The translations under genes and the position numbers were made by a program. Below the pieces are notes generated by a model, which was not told the origin of the DNA, ran no database searches, and saw only the letters and a list, made by a program, of their open reading frames with translations. A stretch of DNA of 64,000 nucleotides from Melampsora larici-populina 98AG31. Its lineage: Eukaryota > Basidiomycota > Pucciniomycetes > Pucciniales > Melampsoraceae. Shown in pieces: positions 11,321 to 22,199 of this stretch. The first letter of the stretch is position 1, and every line of letters begins with the position of its first letter. Location of the stretch: the NCBI RefSeq assembly GCF_000204055.1, contig NW_006768798.1, forward strand, positions 1-64,000, in the 5' to 3' direction.

Positions 11321-11780
11321 TTTTGGAAAGAGAGTAAGTTTTTCATTAAATTTTTCGATTACAGTATCTTACTAATGTCTACTATTGATTCAGATTCCAT
11401 AAGATCATTTGTGCACACTTTTATTCACATCTTACTTTATTTTAACTTTTCCCTCCGTAAAACTTAGGTACATCTAAAACTTTTTCTACTTCTACATTAT
11501 CAAAGTTGTTTATGTTTTCTATTCTTGTTTTGTTCGGGTTAGTCCCAGGTCTGCATACCTGAAGGATTGGAGAAGGGTGCTCACATTCCGCACCGTCGTG
11601 ATAGGTTAGTTAATAATAATAACATCTTTCGGAAAGAGAATTCCATAAGATCATTTGTGCACACTTTTATTCACATCTTACTTTATTTTAACTTTTCCCT
11701 CCGTAAAACTTAGGTTAGTCCCAGGTCTGCATACCTGAAGGATTGGAGAAGGGTGCTCACATTCCGCACCGTCGTGATAG
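11321..11780 (+). repeat. Split direct repeats A-B-A-B (DIRS/Ngaro-like terminal arrangement)
   Basis: Block A (about 74 bp, ATTCCATAAGATC...) occurs at 11394-11467 and 11640-11715. Block B (68 bp, GGTTAGTCCCAGG...) occurs at 11537-11604 and 11713-11780. In the first pair A and B are separated by about 69 bp; in the second they abut. Upstream of A, the word GGAAAGAGA joins directly to ATTCC in the second copy. In the first copy a 60-nt segment, 11334-11393, starting GTAAG and ending TTCAG, lies between them. Ngaro elements end in A1...B1-A2-B2 split repeats, and the array lies just 3' of the gag-like pseudogene, so an element terminus or an internally deleted copy is plausible. Confidence 0.6.
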
Positions 11781-11869
11781 TTCCTACCGTCTTCTTAGAC
11801 ATTTATATCAGTTTACCATGAAAAGGTAATGCATTTCTTATTCATCATCTTTCTTTTATGAACCATAGC

Positions 11870-13756
11870 TTACAATCTCTTCCATTTTCCGTCAATTCCT
11901 TTCTTATCATAACGCCTCTCGGGGCTTCTGCTACGGTCTTTCCTTTTTTCATATCCCCATCTTGGGCCTCTAGTGTCACTATCTCTTTCTCGACTCCACG
12001 TTTGTCCTCCTCGATGGATCCTTCGTCCTCCGCCGTTTCCACAATAAGAACTCGTTCTTGCATGGCGATTCGTGTTGGTAGTTGTATTGTAAGTACTGGT
12101 GAACGTGTTGTTACTTGTACTTGCAACTGGTTTCGAATTGGATGATTTAGTTTGGTTGGTATAAGGACATATGTTGGCTTTGGGACCGTTTACCGCATAC
12201 GGGTTTGTACGGTAATGTTGTTCATTGTAACTTTCTGCTGTTGTCTTTGCCTGAGCTAACAGATGGTATTGAAGTTCTGCCCAATTCCCCATTGTATTAT
12301 CGATTGTTTCTCGCATCACGCCTTGCCTCACCAACCGACAATATCTTAGCGCCACCATCCAACCGAATTCTTTCCGTAGTTTCTTTACAATTACCATGTG
12401 GCTTTCGAACCTATCTGCTACCGGTCCCCAATCTTGGTCACAAAGGTGGACACACATCAGTTCCATACAATCACTCCAGGCCTCGAAGTCCATTGTAAGT
12501 TCTTCTTTCGGGCCATCACCACCATATAGTCTTTTTTCTTTTTCTGCCTTGTCTTCTGATTTTGGTGGTATTAAAGACCAGGCCATTTGATCTTTAATCA
12601 GGAATTCTTCATCAAAAACCGGTAATGGAATGAAGGATTTCAGACCCTTAAGTTTTAAGGTCAGGTGAGGAGAAAGAGGGGTGATAGCGTCCCCCATCTT
12701 GGCGGGACCTGATTGCAGGACTCGACCGTTATGGATTACATCTCCGTTTGATAAGGTAAGTGAACCTTTCTTTGAAGCTATCAAGGATTTTGCTTTATCG
12801 GACTCATCCTGACTTTTAAATCCTTGAAACCAGTTAGAGTTCTCCTTCTGATTTGGAATCGTAAGTAGGTCTGACGGATGCTGGTGTTGAGTTTCTTTGA
12901 CAAACGTTACGCTTGGGGCTATTGGGGCTATAGGATGTGATTTGGGGACCAGGAACGACCGGACATTCGTGTCTTTGTCCAAAGATTTTGACGACTCTTC
13001 GTCCATTATATAAGCGTTCCCAGGCTCTCTTCTACCGTCCTCGCGATTCAGGCGTTCTGTCAGCCGTCTAGCTTCTGCTTCGTCGTCTCAATCGTAAGCA
13101 TCTTGGATTAACTCTACGAGGGCTTCCCGTCTCGCCTCTGCAAATGAAGGAAGGAAATATTTTGCCCGCCGTCAGCGTCCTATTCCATGTGTGTTACGTA
13201 TGGATTTGACAAATTCTGCGTATTGTAAGCCCGAGTTGGCTGGATCTTATTATAAGCCAGACCAGGCATGGTATCTATTGTAAGCCAATCCGGGCTGGGA
13301 TCCTATTAGTAGCCGGGCCAGGATTAAACGTCCTTCTTTGATTCCTAGTTGTCCACAACTAATCGAACCGAGGTTGGAGGGAGGGGGATTGAAAGATAGG
13401 GAGTGAAGTATTAGAAATAAATCGGTGAGTTCAATCTTAACTTTCCTTATACAATCTCCTATTTGATCTAGATTCATTTCATTGTCACTCTGACCTTCCT
13501 CATCTTCTTTTTCTTCTTCTATTCCCCCCCATTCTTCATCTTCCTCTACAACATCTTGATTTTGTCGTGGTATGTGTGATTGATTTCCTTCACTACCTTG
13601 ATTTTCCCCTCTACCTTCATCTTGTCTTTCTTGTCGATTCCGTCTCGGTGTTGCTAGCCTTTCTTCTAACTGTGCTCCTGTTGCAGCTGCTTCCGCTCTA
13701 GTCAACCTACGTTGTAAATTATTAGCTGCTCTATTAATTTGATTTCTAAGTGCCAT
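11870..13756 (-). pseudogene. Gag-like protein gene of DIRS/Ngaro-like element (copy 1)
   Basis: The main open stretch (13006-11870, 378 aa) is homologous to the gag-like gene at 30481-32622. Shared features include an FGWMVALRYCRLVRQGVMRE segment equivalent to MGWLTALKYGIRVREEAL and a polar C-terminal tail, here Asn/Thr-rich then Arg/Ser-rich (DRSRSPERR). Coding homology continues upstream through in-frame stops. The 5' part (13756-13250) starts MALRNQINRAANNLQRRLTR and is acidic in the middle. The segment between has FAEARREALVELIQDAYD followed by TGA near 13090, a second TGA near 13160 and TAATAA at 13250. A run of ~31-33-bp tandem repeats lies at 13215-13325. Probably once upstream of the RT at 3109-4770, from which it is now separated by inserted DNA. 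Confidence 0.7.
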
Positions 13757-13917
13757 TTCAATTTGTAGATTTGTTCTTTGTTTCTTTTGAATGAGTTTTG
13801 TCTAACATTTTTTTCGAATAATGAATTTAAAAACCAAAAGTTCTAGAGCGTAAAGTAGTGAGCAACACTGAGTTTGTTATTGTGAAAGAGGACTAGGATG
13901 GACTAGCGTGAAGGGAA

Positions 13918-13962
13918 GGTTAGAGTTTGAAATTCTCAAATTTGAGAATTCAACTCTAACCT
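13918..13962. repeat. 45-bp near-perfect palindrome
   Basis: GGTTAGAGTT...AACTCTAACC arms pair across TTCTCAAATTTGAGAA with one or two bulged bases. It is not followed by a T tract, and its role is unknown. Confidence 0.6.
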
Positions 13963-15110
13963 TGAAATCTACACGATTCAACCTTTCACGCATTGCCCCC
14001 GTCCTTTCACACAAATGGACTATGTCACCATTTTGTGCCTTGTGGTGTCTGCAAAGTATTGGCACTCAGTTTGTGTTCACAAAGACGTGCACTGATTATC
14101 ATTCTGCGCGTTCCAAAGCTGCACAAAGGGCAGCCTGGCACCAAACAAACAACGATCTTGACACAATCTTGCAAAACGCTTTGCTAACGCGTTGTGAGTG
14201 TCAAATTCAGACCCTGTGTACTGTGCACCTGCACTTCAAGACCCCTGTTATGATCAAATAACCACACTTTTGGGCCACTATTCCTTCCAAGTAATGTAAC
14301 TCACACTCATCCTCAAGCCTAAATTGAGGCCCAGTGTGACTTTGCAGAATAAAATGTTCTGTAACTCTTCCGGCAACTTGCTAGTCAACACACGGGCACC
14401 TGACAATCAATTACCCTGATGGTATAGAAAAATCATGTTTAAGAACATAGTAGGTTTTCAGACTAAGAAGTACTTTGATCACCCACTATGTGAACTAACC
14501 TCATCATGATTTGCGCAAAGAAAGCCAAAATTCACAAAGCTGCTTTGCATGGAACAACGGTTCCATCTTAATGATATCTCTACCAGATGACTTTTCATAA
14601 AATTTTCCCACACTTCCATCAAGCCCTTTGTTTTACCACAATATTCTTCACATCAACAATTCCTTGAAGGTTTTGGTGAATTACTTCTGGCTTCATGTAT
14701 CACATTCAAGGTGTTTTCTGACTTATAATGAATTTGTAAGCTGAAGATTCAAAAAAATCCATAAGCAAAATAACACCTACAAGTGTCTTGAAATCACAGA
14801 GCAAGATCCACAATCAATGTTTCCTGGTTGCTGATAGGTTAATTTTCCAATTTACAAATGAATGTTGTGTTTGAAGTAAAAAATCAAGCTAGATTTTGTT
14901 GGGTCCAAAAAAGAATGTGTATTTCTCCCTTTCCTGCCATTATAAATGAAGATACTTCAAAAAATCAACAAACTTCCCTGCCGCAAAAGATTTGATTTCT
15001 TGACCTCAGTAAACTTCCATTGGGATTTAGATCATTGGCAAAGATTTGAAGTCCTCAAACAATCCAATGAGCATGTTTGAATGATCAAACAACTCCATTT
15101 AGATGTATCA
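13963..15110. other. Spacer, no gene seen
   Basis: About 1.1 kb left of the 3.8-kb TIR element. No supported coding region or RNA gene on either strand. Confidence 0.35.
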
Positions 15111-15422
15111 TACGGAATGCGACATGTGTCAAAGTGACAACTTGAAATTTCAAAAATCAAAATTTTGGGATCCCCGGGTCAGAAACTGACAAAACTGGAT
15201 TAAACACCAGATTCAACTCAAATACTGGTCTGAAACCCCCCGTATTTGGGATGAAACCATACTTTCTGCCAGTTTTTAGCGGTTTCCAAACCACAACCCC
15301 AAATTTGACCGCTGGGTTGGCACTTTGGCACAAATAATACACAAAAATTTGAAAGATCAAGTTTCAACATTACAAAATTCACACACTTACAAAACGACCA
15401 AACACAAAAGTGATTCTTTACC
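15111..15422 (+). repeat. Left terminal inverted repeat
   Basis: Pairs with 18631-18941 over about 310 bp with scattered mismatches. Confidence 0.85.
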
Positions 15423-15545
15423 ACAAGTCAACTGTAACTGTAAATTCACATCAATTTAAATCTACTGCTATCATTGCTTCCATTGCTTCCAAGCCAACCA
15501 TAGAAAATCTGCAAAAATCGAAAGATACAGCTGTCATCACTATCA

Positions 15546-15996
15546 CACCGCGGGAATTAATAAGTTCAAAACCCGATTGAGCAAAATTGCGGTGTCTGAG
15601 TCCGCAATTCTGCTAAATCGCGGATCTAGTTCACAACTTGTTCACATTACGTTCACAAGTTTCCCTTCAGCTGTAAATCGCTTGGGTCAACTGGTCACCC
15701 TTCAACCTTCTAAGTTCTCAAACCTGAGTCTACTTACTATGTTTACAGATTCCTCAGTCATCAAATCTGGATTTTCTAAAGTGAACATTCTTGAGGCTAC
15801 GTCTTTGCTCTGAAAGGGGCCTTTGTACATGTAGGCCGTGTGTATATGTTTACATAGGCTTAGCTGGGGAACTCGAGGAAAGCTTGTGAATGTAATGCGA
15901 ACAAGTTGTGAACTAGATCCACAATTGAGTGGAATTGCGGACTCAGACACTGCAATTTTGCTCAATCGGGTTTTGAACTTATTAATTCCCGCAGTG
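15546..15996. mobile_element. MITE with CACCGCGGG ends and TCA target duplication
   Basis: Inverted arms of about 120 bp begin CACCGCGGGAATTAATAAG at 15546 and end with the complementary CTTATTAATTCCCGCAGTG at 15996. TCA flanks both ends (15543-15545, 15997-15999). Internally both arms contain AACCCGATTGAGCAAAATTG words. A second copy lies at 27727-28331. CAC...GTG termini with 3-bp duplications fit a CACTA-like (CMC) element. It is nested inside the 3.8-kb TIR element. Confidence 0.85.
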
Positions 15997-15999
15997 TCA

Positions 16000-17639
16000 T
16001 CTGTCACCTCATTCTCTGCACAAGTACCTGTGAAGCAGACAAGGACAAGCATTCACCTCGAGGTTTAATTGCAAAAACAAAAATTTCTGCCTACTGACTT
16101 TCCTTCTGTACTTGTGTTTGCCAGCTTGCCTGGTTGACCAGAATAACTTATCACCTTATAACCCATTTTCATTTTACTTTTTACGTTAAAAATGGAATCA
16201 ACCGAACAAATCTACCCAGCTCAAAAACTTGTTGGTTATACTTTAAAAAACTCTACTTGTAGTCATTTCCTTTAGCTTTACCACAGTCATCAAACAGTCA
16301 CTTTTCCTTCCATTTGTTATCTTGCTCTTGTTCCTTGTGATACCACAGATTGTTTAACCATAAGTTATTCAAATGAAGCTCCTTAAGTTCCTTATAATCT
16401 TTTGATAAAGTTCTATCTTATCAAACCAACACTAAAGTGTCTCTCAAAGATTTTAGATGTTAGTACATGTTTACCTAGCCAGATTAATAAGTGACTGCAC
16501 TTACTGATACACTGACAGAGGTTCTTCCTCCGCACTGTAGACAACTACAAGTAACAATTGTAGGTTCAAACAGTTTACCTTACAAAGAATTGAAAACTAA
16601 TTCCTCACTAGTCTAGAAATCACCTTTCAAACTTTAAGAAATACATTTTGTACGCATAGTTCACCTCTAATGTTTAGTCTAGAGCTGACAGTTTCTCTTG
16701 TGTGAATTCTCACAGCTTCACAATTTGTGTCATGTAACTTCTTTTTCTTCTCCTGTTTATACTTAGCATCTCTAGCTGCCTTATGTGCAGCCCACTTTAC
16801 AGCTTCCTTTTTCTCCTTGACATCAGATTGCTGCCTAGCCATTGGTTCAATAGAAGTAAAAAGTTAGTATTGATCAGGGTTACCTTGCTCGGAGAGATAT
16901 AACATCTCACCCGAGAAACCTGGCTGCAGGAAGCATAAAACAAAGGTCAGCTCACGTGGAATGCTTCAGAATTATCACCCACATAGAATGAGGATGGAGT
17001 GGAACACCCACGACTTGGTGATATGTGAATCAAGAGGCTAGACCAGTTGTCGGGGTTCCCCTCAGTCACCTATTCTTACCCCTAAAGAGTTCACATATCC
17101 TCAAGTCACTGGCTGCTACCACTCCACCCCCACAACATGAAGTGAAAATCTGAAGCTAGTAAGGTTGGGAAAGATTAATGAAAGCATACCTTGATGGATG
17201 CACTTGACGGACGGGATGTTTGAAACTTGTTGCTTCAATGAGTCTCCTCCACTTTTGACTCTGAAATTATAGGAAACTAATCCAGGGCCAGCTTGTGGTT
17301 TGCAGATTGTATAACATGTATTTGACTACAAGCAAGGATGGCCAGATGGTGGTTTGAGTAAGTCATGTGACATGTTGTGGACACAGCATTGCGCACTTGC
17401 TCCTGGTGGGTATGAAGCCAAGCAGTAGCCAATAGTTGTGTTGGCAGGCCAACAGTGTATCAATCACCCATAAAGGATAACCAAATTTAATTACACAAAT
17501 ACATACAAAGGGCAAAAAACATTATGAGTCCAATGTCATAATGTGTTTGAAGAATATGAATGGTAAATGTCAAGGGGACCTTTGCAAAGAAGAAAATTAA
17601 ACAGATTTACGCGCTTTGAAATTGTCTAATGGATAAATT
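16000..17639. other. Interior of TIR element, no convincing gene
   Basis: A short Lys-rich minus-strand frame (16842-16627, with VKEKKEAVKWAAHKAARDAK) is present but has no homologous domain I recognise. The rest has no credible coding or RNA features. Confidence 0.35.
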
Positions 17640-18530
17640 AAAAAAAAGGTCCTGAATTCAAATCTGCAGTCAATTGACCGGAGAAATCTTAAGCGCCTGC
17701 CCTGACCACTCCCAGATTATGGTCAAACTTTAATAGAGGGACCACCTAGCCTCAGGTGGTACATCTCTCCAGTCAACTGACTGGAGAAATCTATAGCTCC
17801 TACCCTGGCCACTGCAAGCTTATGGTCAAACTTTGATAGGGAGACCACCTAGCCTTAGGTGGTCCATCTCTCCAGTCAATTTTCTGGACCCACAGACTGC
17901 TTCAGCAGATTGGCTGGAGCTCTCAATGTCCCCATTTGATTGGCTGGAGCCACGGACTGCTCCAGTCAATCGACTGGAGCTCCTGATGGCCCCAGTCAAT
18001 TGGCTGGAGCCACAGACTGCTCCAGTCGATCGACTGGAGCTCCCGACGGCCCTAGTTGATTGGCTGGGGCCACAAACTGCTCCAGTCGATCGACTGGAGC
18101 TCCCGATGGCCCCAGTTGATTGGCTGGGGCAATCTGTGGCTCCAGTCGATCGACTGGAGCTCCAGGTGAGGCCAGTTGATTGGCTGGGGCAATCTGTGGC
18201 TCCAGTCGATTGACTGGCGAGGCTGACCACCTAAGGCTAGGTGGTCTGTCTATTAAAGTTTGACCATAAGCTGGCGGTGGCCAGATCTAAAGCTGAAGAT
18301 TTCTTCACTTGATCGACTGGAAAGATAGACCACCTAAGGCTAGGTGGTCTCTCTATTAAAGTTTGACCATAAGCAGGCAGTGGCCAGGGCGGGAGCTACA
18401 GATTCGTTCAGTCGATCGACTGGAGAGATGGACCACCCAAGGCTAGGTAGTCTACCTTTTAAAGTTTGACCATAAGCGTGCGGTGGCCAGGGCCTGTGAC
18501 CACCCACTCCGCCAGTCTGCAGCTGCAGTC
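17640..18530. repeat. Compound foldback satellite (TCCAGTCGATCGACTGGA units)
   Basis: The centre (about 17880-18213) is a tandem array of roughly 60-bp units. Each contains the perfect palindrome CCAGTCGATCGACTGG or a variant plus GAGCTCC. It is flanked by ~105-bp modules containing ACCACCTAGCCTTAGGTGGT and TTATGGTCAAACTTT: two in one orientation on the left (17650-17870) and three in the opposite orientation on the right (18219-18500). The whole therefore forms a nested inverted structure. A continuous frame through the 60-bp units exists on both strands, but it simply reflects a period divisible by three. Confidence 0.85.
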
Positions 18531-18630
18531 AATCAACTGACGTAATACATCACCCAGCAGGCTAGTGGGTCCATTCCATGATAATATGCTATCAGTAAAC
18601 TTGTCTTGTGTGGATGTGCAAAGGTGTTAT

Positions 18631-18941
18631 GGTACAGAATCACTTTTGTGTTTAGTTGTTTTGCGTGTATGTGAATTTTGTAGTGTTGAAATTTGATTTT
18701 TGAAATTTTTGTGTATCATTTGTGCCAAAGTGCCAACTCAGCGGTCAAATTCAGGGTTGTGGTTTGGGAACCGGTAAAAACTGGCAGATAGTATGGTTCC
18801 ATCCCAAATACAGGCGGTTTCAGACCAGTATTTGGGTTGAATCTGATGTTTAATCCAGTTTTGTCAATTTCTGACCCGGGGATTCTGAAATTTCACTTTT
18901 TGAAATTTGATTTGTCACTTTGACACACCTCGCATTCCGTA
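18631..18941 (-). repeat. Right terminal inverted repeat
   Basis: Reverse complement partner of 15111-15422; followed by GTATCA. Confidence 0.85.
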
Positions 18942-19609
18942 GTATCAACACTTGCTTCTACCTGATGCTCTAAGTCTCTAAAAATGTTCTAATATTCAGA
19001 GCAAACAAATCTTGTGCATCATCTTCACTTTCTTCCATTGCAGGAACATGATTTCAAGATGGACTTTGAGTTTGGATGAACAGATAATTTTGTAATAGAT
19101 TGATCTAGAGGACTTCAGCTATTTCTTGGTAAACCCAAGGGCTGGATAACATTCCTTTTTACCAAGATAAAGATATAGAAGTTCTTCATATATTTGGACA
19201 GAACCCTGTTGATATTGAAGAAGATATCTCAACCAAATGGTTTACATTTACTTTGGCATCCATACAATTGACATTCCTACTTTATTGAATCCAATTTTTC
19301 CAAATGAGATGCTTTCAATCAGAAATTCAATTGATCAAATGATAAGTAAATTCAAGCAAATCTTCCAATCTAGAATTGGGGGAGTGAAAATCATACCTTT
19401 GCAACCCAATTTCCTTATCAATGAGTGTAAGAAGAAGGGCAAAAATTAATCAATCAGAATTTGGGCATTCAACTAATTAGCACCAGTACTGATTAGTGTA
19501 CTTGTAAAAAAATGATCAAGAGTTGAAATATACAGAAGAAGATGATAAATGTCAATTTGATAAGCAATTGCTAGACATCAGAGATGTGTGGATATGCCTG
19601 TCAGCGCAA

Positions 19610-21060
19610 CATAAGTCCTTTATCATAAACTCCAAGGAAGGGGAAAGTTTGAGTGCAATGCATTGAATCACCATCAGTACCATGCTGTAGATCTGGAATG
19701 ATCAAGGATCTTTTGAGTGGTGTGGTTCTCAGTTTGCTGAAAACAAAAGGCATGTATCACTACAAGAAAGATAATATTTTCTGGGCAGAAAATTAAATTA
19801 TTGATACACAAAAATATTGAGAGGCCAGGAGGAGAGCAAAAAATGAATAAAAATATGCATCTTGTTCCCTGCGTTGAGAACTTCACTCCGCATGTTTTTC
19901 CGGATTTTTACAATCCATATTGATAAGAGTACTAACAATCAATCTTCACAATCATCCTATTACAACCTGTAACAAGCACTGAAATTTGGCTCATTAGTGT
20001 TTAGAGAAACTTTTGATTTCTGAAAATACTCATAACTTTTTCAATTCCGGTCCAAAACGCTCGATTTTGGGTGCATTGGTAAGCTGGAATTGTCCTCCAA
20101 ATAGTTCATAATAGGACCACACAGCATGCTGGTCTTCTAAAAAAGATATCATCTTTTTTATACATTTGTACATACAGATCCATAGAATGATTGTCATACT
20201 AGCTACATAGTTCTTGATCTTATGAAAGTTCGAGAGGAAGAGTTAAGCTTTCTAATGCACTTAAAATCGAGTGTTTTGAGGCAGATTTGACAAAGTTATA
20301 GGTGTTTTCAGAAATCAAAAGTTTCTCTAAACACTAATGAGCCAAATTTCAGTGCTTGTTACAGGTTGTAATTGGATGATTATGAAGGTTTATTGTTAGT
20401 ACACTTATCAATACAGACTGTAAAAATATGGAAAAATATGGAGAGTGAAGCTCTCACCGCAGGGAACAAGATGCATATTTTTATTTATTTTTTGCACTTC
20501 TCCTGGCCTCTCAATATTTTTGTGTATCAATAATTTAATTTTCTGCCCAGAAAATATTATCTTTCGTGTAGTGTATATTTAAGATGAGTTGGTGAAACAC
20601 AAAGATGCAGCTTCCCTTATCAAAGACTCTTTTGAAGATGGGGAAGAACAGAGTGACATGATAATCTTATGATCCTCTCTCTCAAACTGTCAAAGTTGAT
20701 GGATCAAGAGAAACAAAAATCCGTAAGTACAGTTAGATCATTGACAATTGATTCAAATAGCCCAATATTGATTGAAGGATTATTTAGAAACCATTCATGA
20801 TTAAAAAGAACAGCGTTATCTTCACATTCAGTTTTTGCAGACATAAGAAAGCCAATAAGATGTCTCAGAGAAAACAAAATTAAACACACCTTCAGAGATG
20901 GAGTCTGAGAGCTTTGAATGAACAAACATTGGGAGTGTTGGTTGAATTTGAATTCCAAAAACCCATGTCCTGCAGTTATCTTGACATAGCTTGTCACTAA
21001 AATCCCAAAAGTGATGAATTCAGGATGATAAATGAGAATTATATTTTACTTGACTGTATG
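19610..21060 (-). pseudogene. Relic of the unrecognised gene (copy 2), split by a MITE
   Basis: The flanks of the MITE at 19758-20573 together align with 10228-10800. One segment (20997-20704) keeps an open exon including ECEDNAVLFNHEWFLNNPSI, better preserved than its partner. Homology resumes on both sides of the MITE at the point AAAACAAAAGGCA, so copy 1 serves as the empty site. Downstream pieces contain stops. Family unknown. Confidence 0.5.
19758..20573. mobile_element. CACTA-type MITE (CACTACAAGAAA ends), 816 bp
   Basis: Arms of about 300 bp begin CACTACAAGAAAGATAATAT at 19758 and end in the complementary ...CTTTCGTGTAGTG at 20573. TAT flanks both sides (19755-19757, 20574-20576). CACTACAAGAAA is the classical En/Spm (CACTA) terminus, and 3-bp duplications are standard for that superfamily. 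There is no transposase. A second copy lies at 35214-35956. Confidence 0.9.
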
Positions 21061-21169
21061 TTGAGCAATTAAGAGTCAAAATGAGAATCAATAGAATCAA
21101 TCTAGAACATTGAAGCAAACATCTCATGCTGTACTTACATCTTACCACTCAATCCACAGAGTTCTTCAC

Positions 21170-21881
21170 TTTGAACGCTAGACTTTACATTGGACTGACT
21201 TCAGAAGCATTTCCTATGCTCTTGGGTCCCCACTGGTTTGCAGCATTAAATGAAGTTACATGAACAGCAGCAGAAATCAATCCAATCAAAGGAGGTAAAG
21301 CTCCAACTAAAGATCCAATCTAAGTATCTATATTCAAAATCTGTTTCAAGGTGTATAAATGAAAACATAAGTTAAAATTGCAACAGCAGAAAACCAAGAT
21401 GCAATTGGATTTACAATGAAGTATAAACCATCAATTACAAAAAGCCAAAATGATACCAAGTGTGGTAGCATGACCTGTTGAAATCGATTTTCATACCATT
21501 GTTCTATTTATCGTTCTATTCGTTTTAGCATCCATAGGTGATTTTAAGATGAGTCAACATATTTGCAGAAGCAGAAGATAACAAAGTCCCAATGCAGTCA
21601 ATGATAGAATTGTGATTTGATGGGATTGGTTTGATAGATTGGTTGTAGGGTTTGGATAAACCACATAACTTGACTGACATGGTGATTAGGACTATTAAGA
21701 TGGATAATCTTGATTTTGATAATGATTGATAAATGTTAGAGTTGATTGAAAAGTTGGATTGTAATATAGAATGGTTTTTTGAATGGTTCCATTTGGGGTT
21801 TTGTTGAATAAGGTGAGATGAGTTAATAGTTTGATTTTGATTCTGATTCTGATTGAATTGAACTTGATTGATTGTGTTCAA
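21170..21881 (-). pseudogene. COX10-like (protoheme IX farnesyltransferase) pseudogene
   Basis: The minus strand encodes consecutive fragments typical of mitochondrial heme o synthase, an inner-membrane UbiA-type prenyltransferase of cytochrome oxidase assembly. The first (21881-21525) has SLSKSRLSILIVLITMS and IGTLLSSASANML. A second frame has STGHATTLGIILA, a third VNPIASWFSAVAILTYVFIY, then after a one-base shift TPLKQ, a stop, and IGSLVGALPPLIGLISAA. The order matches the family, but at least two frameshifts and stops are needed, and the Asp-rich prenyl-diphosphate motif region is damaged. It is a decayed duplicate or captured fragment; the functional gene is presumably elsewhere. Confidence 0.65.
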
Positions 21882-22199
21882 TAGTTTGTTTTGTTTGACT
21901 ACAGAATAGATTAAAGTCTTTTATGTTCCAAAGAGATCGATTCCAATGATTGTTAGAATGAGAATGAGCAAATGAAGTTTGATTGGATCGTTTAAGTTGA
22001 TTTTGAACGGATCTATTTTGATAAAGATTATTGAATACTTTAAATTGTGAAGTGGATTGTCTTATGTTAGCAAGAGTATATACTCAAAAGTCTTCCAATA
22101 AGCTGGATTGTAAGATCAAGTCTTGATGAGTTGAATAAAATGCCCGATTGAATCTCAATTCAGTAAGTTGGCATTGAATCATATTTTATAATTTGGTTT

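Larger units (their letters stand above)
15111..18941. mobile_element. 3.8-kb DNA element with ~310-bp terminal inverted repeats and 6-bp target duplication
   Basis: The left end TACGGAATGCGA at 15111 and the right end TCGCATTCCGTA at 18941 open long inverted repeats (15111-15422 and 18631-18941). Both arms contain TTTGACACA/GTGTCAAA, CCCCGGGTCAG and GCCAAAGTGCCAA words. GTATCA flanks both sides (15105-15110, 18942-18947). No transposase is recognisable inside, so it is non-autonomous. The interior contains a smaller MITE (15546-15996) and a large foldback satellite (17640-18530). A related end occurs at 34114, where it interrupts an RNase H gene. I cannot assign the superfamily; 6-bp duplications are uncommon. 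Confidence 0.85.

Noticed and set aside
17826..18230. Long reading frames on both strands with Pro/Val/Asp/Trp or Ser/Thr repeats
   Set aside because: They are translations of a 60-bp palindromic satellite whose period is divisible by three; no start context or homology.
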